A DNA stretch of 24,846 bases. It comes from an uncultured Odoribacter sp. Lineage in GTDB: Bacteria; Bacteroidota; Bacteroidia; Bacteroidales; Marinifilaceae. Location: NCBI GenBank assembly GCA_910578985.1, contig CAJTSF010000032.1, positions 1 to 24,846 of the forward strand. The letters run 5' to 3'. This document shows positions 23,559 to 24,846 of this stretch, piece by piece (the stretch's first letter is position 1; every line of letters begins with the position of its first letter). The notes beneath the pieces are model-generated. The model searched no databases, was not told where the DNA came from, and was given only the letters and a program-made list of their open reading frames with translations. Both the position numbers and the translations under genes were made by a program.

Positions 23559-24012
23559 ACAAAAAAGAATTGGTCCGTACCATATCTATAGAATAAATTG
23601 TTTCAATCTGATTTTGATAGGTATAATACGGAAAACTTGCTTGATTTCGATGCTAAAGAAAAATGATGTGCTGGTGTACAAGGAAGGAGGATTATGGGAA
23701 AATACCCCTTGAAATGAGTGCATCAAGCCGGGGCAATGCCGTGTTGTAGTTTTTTCCGGGTGCTTTCTATGTGTTTGCCGGGGGTTTTCCGGGGAGGAAC
23801 CCTGCATGTACCTTGCATGCTCCCTATATCATCTCTACTCGCGAATAGGGATGATGTAGGGTATATGCAGGCATGGAGTAGGGTTCCCCCCCGGAAAACC
23901 CCCGGCAAACACATAGAAAAGATTTAGGCATGCTATAGGATTTGGCAGCGTTTCCGGCAGGGAGGAAAGTTGTTTTCTGTGCATTGTTTTCTTTCGACAT
24001 GGTCTATGTGAA
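23559..24012. other. Non-coding stretch between the amidohydrolase and the folP fragment, with a large palindrome
   Basis: No supported gene. Another frame downstream of the truncated gene reads LPAFAEDEQKRIGPYHIYR from about 23535, which looks protein-like but matches nothing I recognise; it may be a remnant. The 156-bp palindrome (23764-23919) occupies the centre. The rest is A+T-rich. Confidence 0.5.
23764..23919. repeat. 156-bp near-palindrome
   Basis: The outer arms TTTCTATGTGTTTGCCGGGG (from 23764) and the reverse complement of the bases ending at 23919 are identical for the first 32 bp, through the GGGGTTTTCCGGGG segment, then diverge by a few bases. The innermost part around TCGCGA (23839-23844, the exact centre) is again almost symmetric: CCCTATATCATCTCTACTCG against CCCTACATCATCCCTATTCG. 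Such a long near-perfect palindrome could form a cruciform or hairpin RNA. No transposase gene is inside. Confidence 0.85.
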
Positions 24013-24348
24013 GGGCGGCACCCTGGACGACGGCATGTTCGATTTCGTCGCCTCCTCCGGCGTCCCTTACATCATGATGCACATCCAGGGCACCCCCAGA
24101 CCATGCAGAAGAATCCCGTCTACGACAATGTCGTCGCCGACGTGCGCCGCTTTTTCACCAACCGCATCGCCCGCCTCAACGCCGCCGGCTTTGGCACCAC
24201 CGTCCTCAATACCGTCTCTCTGATGAAAGGCGCCTTCATCCTCCGCGTCCATGATGTGAAGGAAGCGGTGGAGGCGGTGAAGCTCGTCGGACGCCTGAAA
24301 TAACGCTTTTTCTTCGATCCCTCTTCTCCCTTACTCCCGCAAGGGTTT
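24013..24348 (+). pseudogene. folP fragment, right copy of the direct repeat, with frameshift and 174-bp internal deletion
   Basis: Copy of folP bases 18826-19335 (5187 bp apart before, and 5013 bp after, the deletion). It lacks the first ~120 codons, has no start codon of its own in the folP frame, and lacks bases equivalent to 19006-19179 (58 codons, in frame, removing the DPGFGFGKT and GISRK motifs). It carries the same GGCACCCCCAG frameshift (C5 at 24093-24097) as the main gene. Some changes alter residues (D to N, I to V, S to F) and the stop is TAA instead of TGA. It cannot encode an active enzyme. Confidence 0.9.
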
Positions 24349-24622
24349 CCGATGGGTCACTTCAAGATCACCTATTGATTACCTTTTGCTTATCGTACTG
24401 TAAATAAGCTACCAATTCGACAACCTAAAACATCTACCTAATTATCAAATTATTACTCACGTATATCGTGGTTCTTATGTAATTTTATAACATACAATTT
24501 GCATACAAAATCGGAGGTTTCGGGAAGATAGTAATGCAGAAATACCACTATAAAATTTTTCGTTGTGGTAGGTGATTATTTATGTTTTCTTTCGCCTCCG
24601 ACACCACAAAGGTATAAAAATA

Positions 24623-24669
24623 ATGCTGACGAAAAGAGAAGTTGCGATAATTTCTTTTTTCGCCAGCAT
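24623..24669. repeat. 47-bp imperfect hairpin
   Basis: ATGCTGACGAAAAGAGAA (24623-24640) is the near reverse complement of the bases ending at 24669 (ending TTTTTTCGCCAGCAT), with two mismatches in 18 and a loop of about 10 nt. A+T-rich flanks extend the pairing with one bulge. Confidence 0.65.
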
Positions 24670-24693
24670 ATTTTATGCTGTCAATGCACAAAT

Positions 24694-24740
24694 AAGTTTA
24701 GTCCGTTTTGGGTATATAGCCAATGGAATAAACTAAACTT
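24694..24740 (-). terminator. Candidate terminator or processing hairpin after pstB
   Basis: AAGTTTAGT (24694-24702) and ACTAAACTT (24732-24740) form a perfect 9-bp stem, with an inner TTGG / CCAA pairing in the 29-nt loop. It lies 20 nt beyond the pstB stop in the direction of its transcription. No good T-run follows, so intrinsic termination is uncertain. Confidence 0.4.
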
Positions 24741-24760
24741 GTACTATTGTCAGAACATTA

Positions 24761-24846
24761 TTAACCCATCTTACCAGTAAGGTAGGCTTTGGTGCGCTCG
24801 TCCAAGGGGTTGGTGAACATCTTGGCGGTGTCATCATACTCAACCA
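24761..24846 (-). CDS. pstB: Phosphate ABC transporter ATP-binding protein PstB, 3' end only
   Basis: The last 27 codons before TAA read VEYDDTAKMFTNPLDERTKAYLTGKMG (shown in two parts: VEYDDTAKMFTNP, LDERTKAYLTGKMG), the typical C-terminus of PstB, where the segment after the H-loop ends ...F.NP....T..Y.TG..G. The catalytic Walker motifs lie outside the window. PstB energises high-affinity phosphate uptake with PstSCA. No phoU follows within the next 400 bp, though in many genomes it is the next gene. Confidence 0.85.
   Translation of the reverse strand, partial: VEYDDTAKMFTNPLDERTKAYLTGKMG

Larger units (their letters stand above)
24349..24760. other. A+T-rich intergenic region downstream of pstB with several hairpins
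   Basis: No gene supported. It holds an inverted pair TACCAC (24543-24548) / GTGGTA (24565-24570), another TCGGAGG (24511-24517) / CCTCCGA (24595-24601), a minus-strand -7-like TACCTTTG (24614-24607), and the two stem-loops listed separately. Confidence 0.5.

Noticed and set aside
23718..23927. Open frames through the 156-bp palindrome on both strands
   Set aside because: The two translations are near copies of each other because the DNA is palindromic; this is not protein-coding evidence.

Overview
The window comes from a Bacteroidota genome, most likely of the order Bacteroidales. The evidence is a tmRNA whose tag reads GENNYALAA, Bacteroidota-type -7 promoter boxes (TAnnTTTG), and families that are typical of this phylum: a GSCFA protein, a DUF1599 protein, a BT_3928-like DoxX membrane protein, an AraC regulator with a DUF6597-like N-terminus, and LysS with a C-terminal extension. 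Genus cannot be fixed from the sequence alone. Most of the window is ordinary housekeeping DNA, rich in G+C. Two accessory-looking stretches, about 4.9-6.8 kb and 19.3-24.0 kb, are visibly richer in A+T.

Layout. 1-2678 (minus): yeiH-like transporter, proC, and an AraC-type regulator that is frameshifted and runs off the left edge. 2857-4908 (plus): htpG, preceded by an almost ideal sigma-54 (-24/-12) promoter and closed by a strong terminator. 4.9-6.8 kb: an accessory interval with a 154-bp inverted-repeat element and an AAA+ ATPase gene, adjoining the 3' end of the tmRNA gene (6804-7198, minus). 7263-9605 (minus): recJ-recR. 9800-13727 (plus): lysS-gpsA-GNAT-like protein. 13747-14301 (minus): mntP-like. 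14363-15325 (plus): GSCFA protein, whose 3' end overlaps the convergent SPOR-like gene. 15234-18392 (minus): operon DUF1599 - DoxX - tpiA - SPOR-like. 18464-19290 (plus): folP.

The most unusual part is 18.4-24.35 kb. folP is full length but has a -1 frameshift at a run of five C. Its 3' portion is repeated as a direct copy at 24013-24348 (10 differences in 335 aligned bases by my count, plus a 174-bp in-frame deletion), and this copy carries the same five-C frameshift. Between the two folP copies lies an A+T-richer islet: a short promoter-terminator leader, a MATE efflux gene, an AraC-type regulator, and a divergent lipoprotein-type YtcJ-like amidohydrolase whose C-terminus is truncated. A 156-bp near-palindrome sits just before the second folP copy. 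The window ends in the 3' end of pstB (minus).

How the genes work together: the islet could be a small sense-and-export/degrade module in which the AraC protein controls an envelope hydrolase and/or the MATE pump; this is inference from gene order. The other genes serve DNA repair (RecJ, RecR), trans-translation, proline synthesis, protein folding, lysine charging, glycerol-3-phosphate and triose-phosphate metabolism, and folate synthesis. No CRISPR array, transposase, rRNA or tRNA gene was seen.
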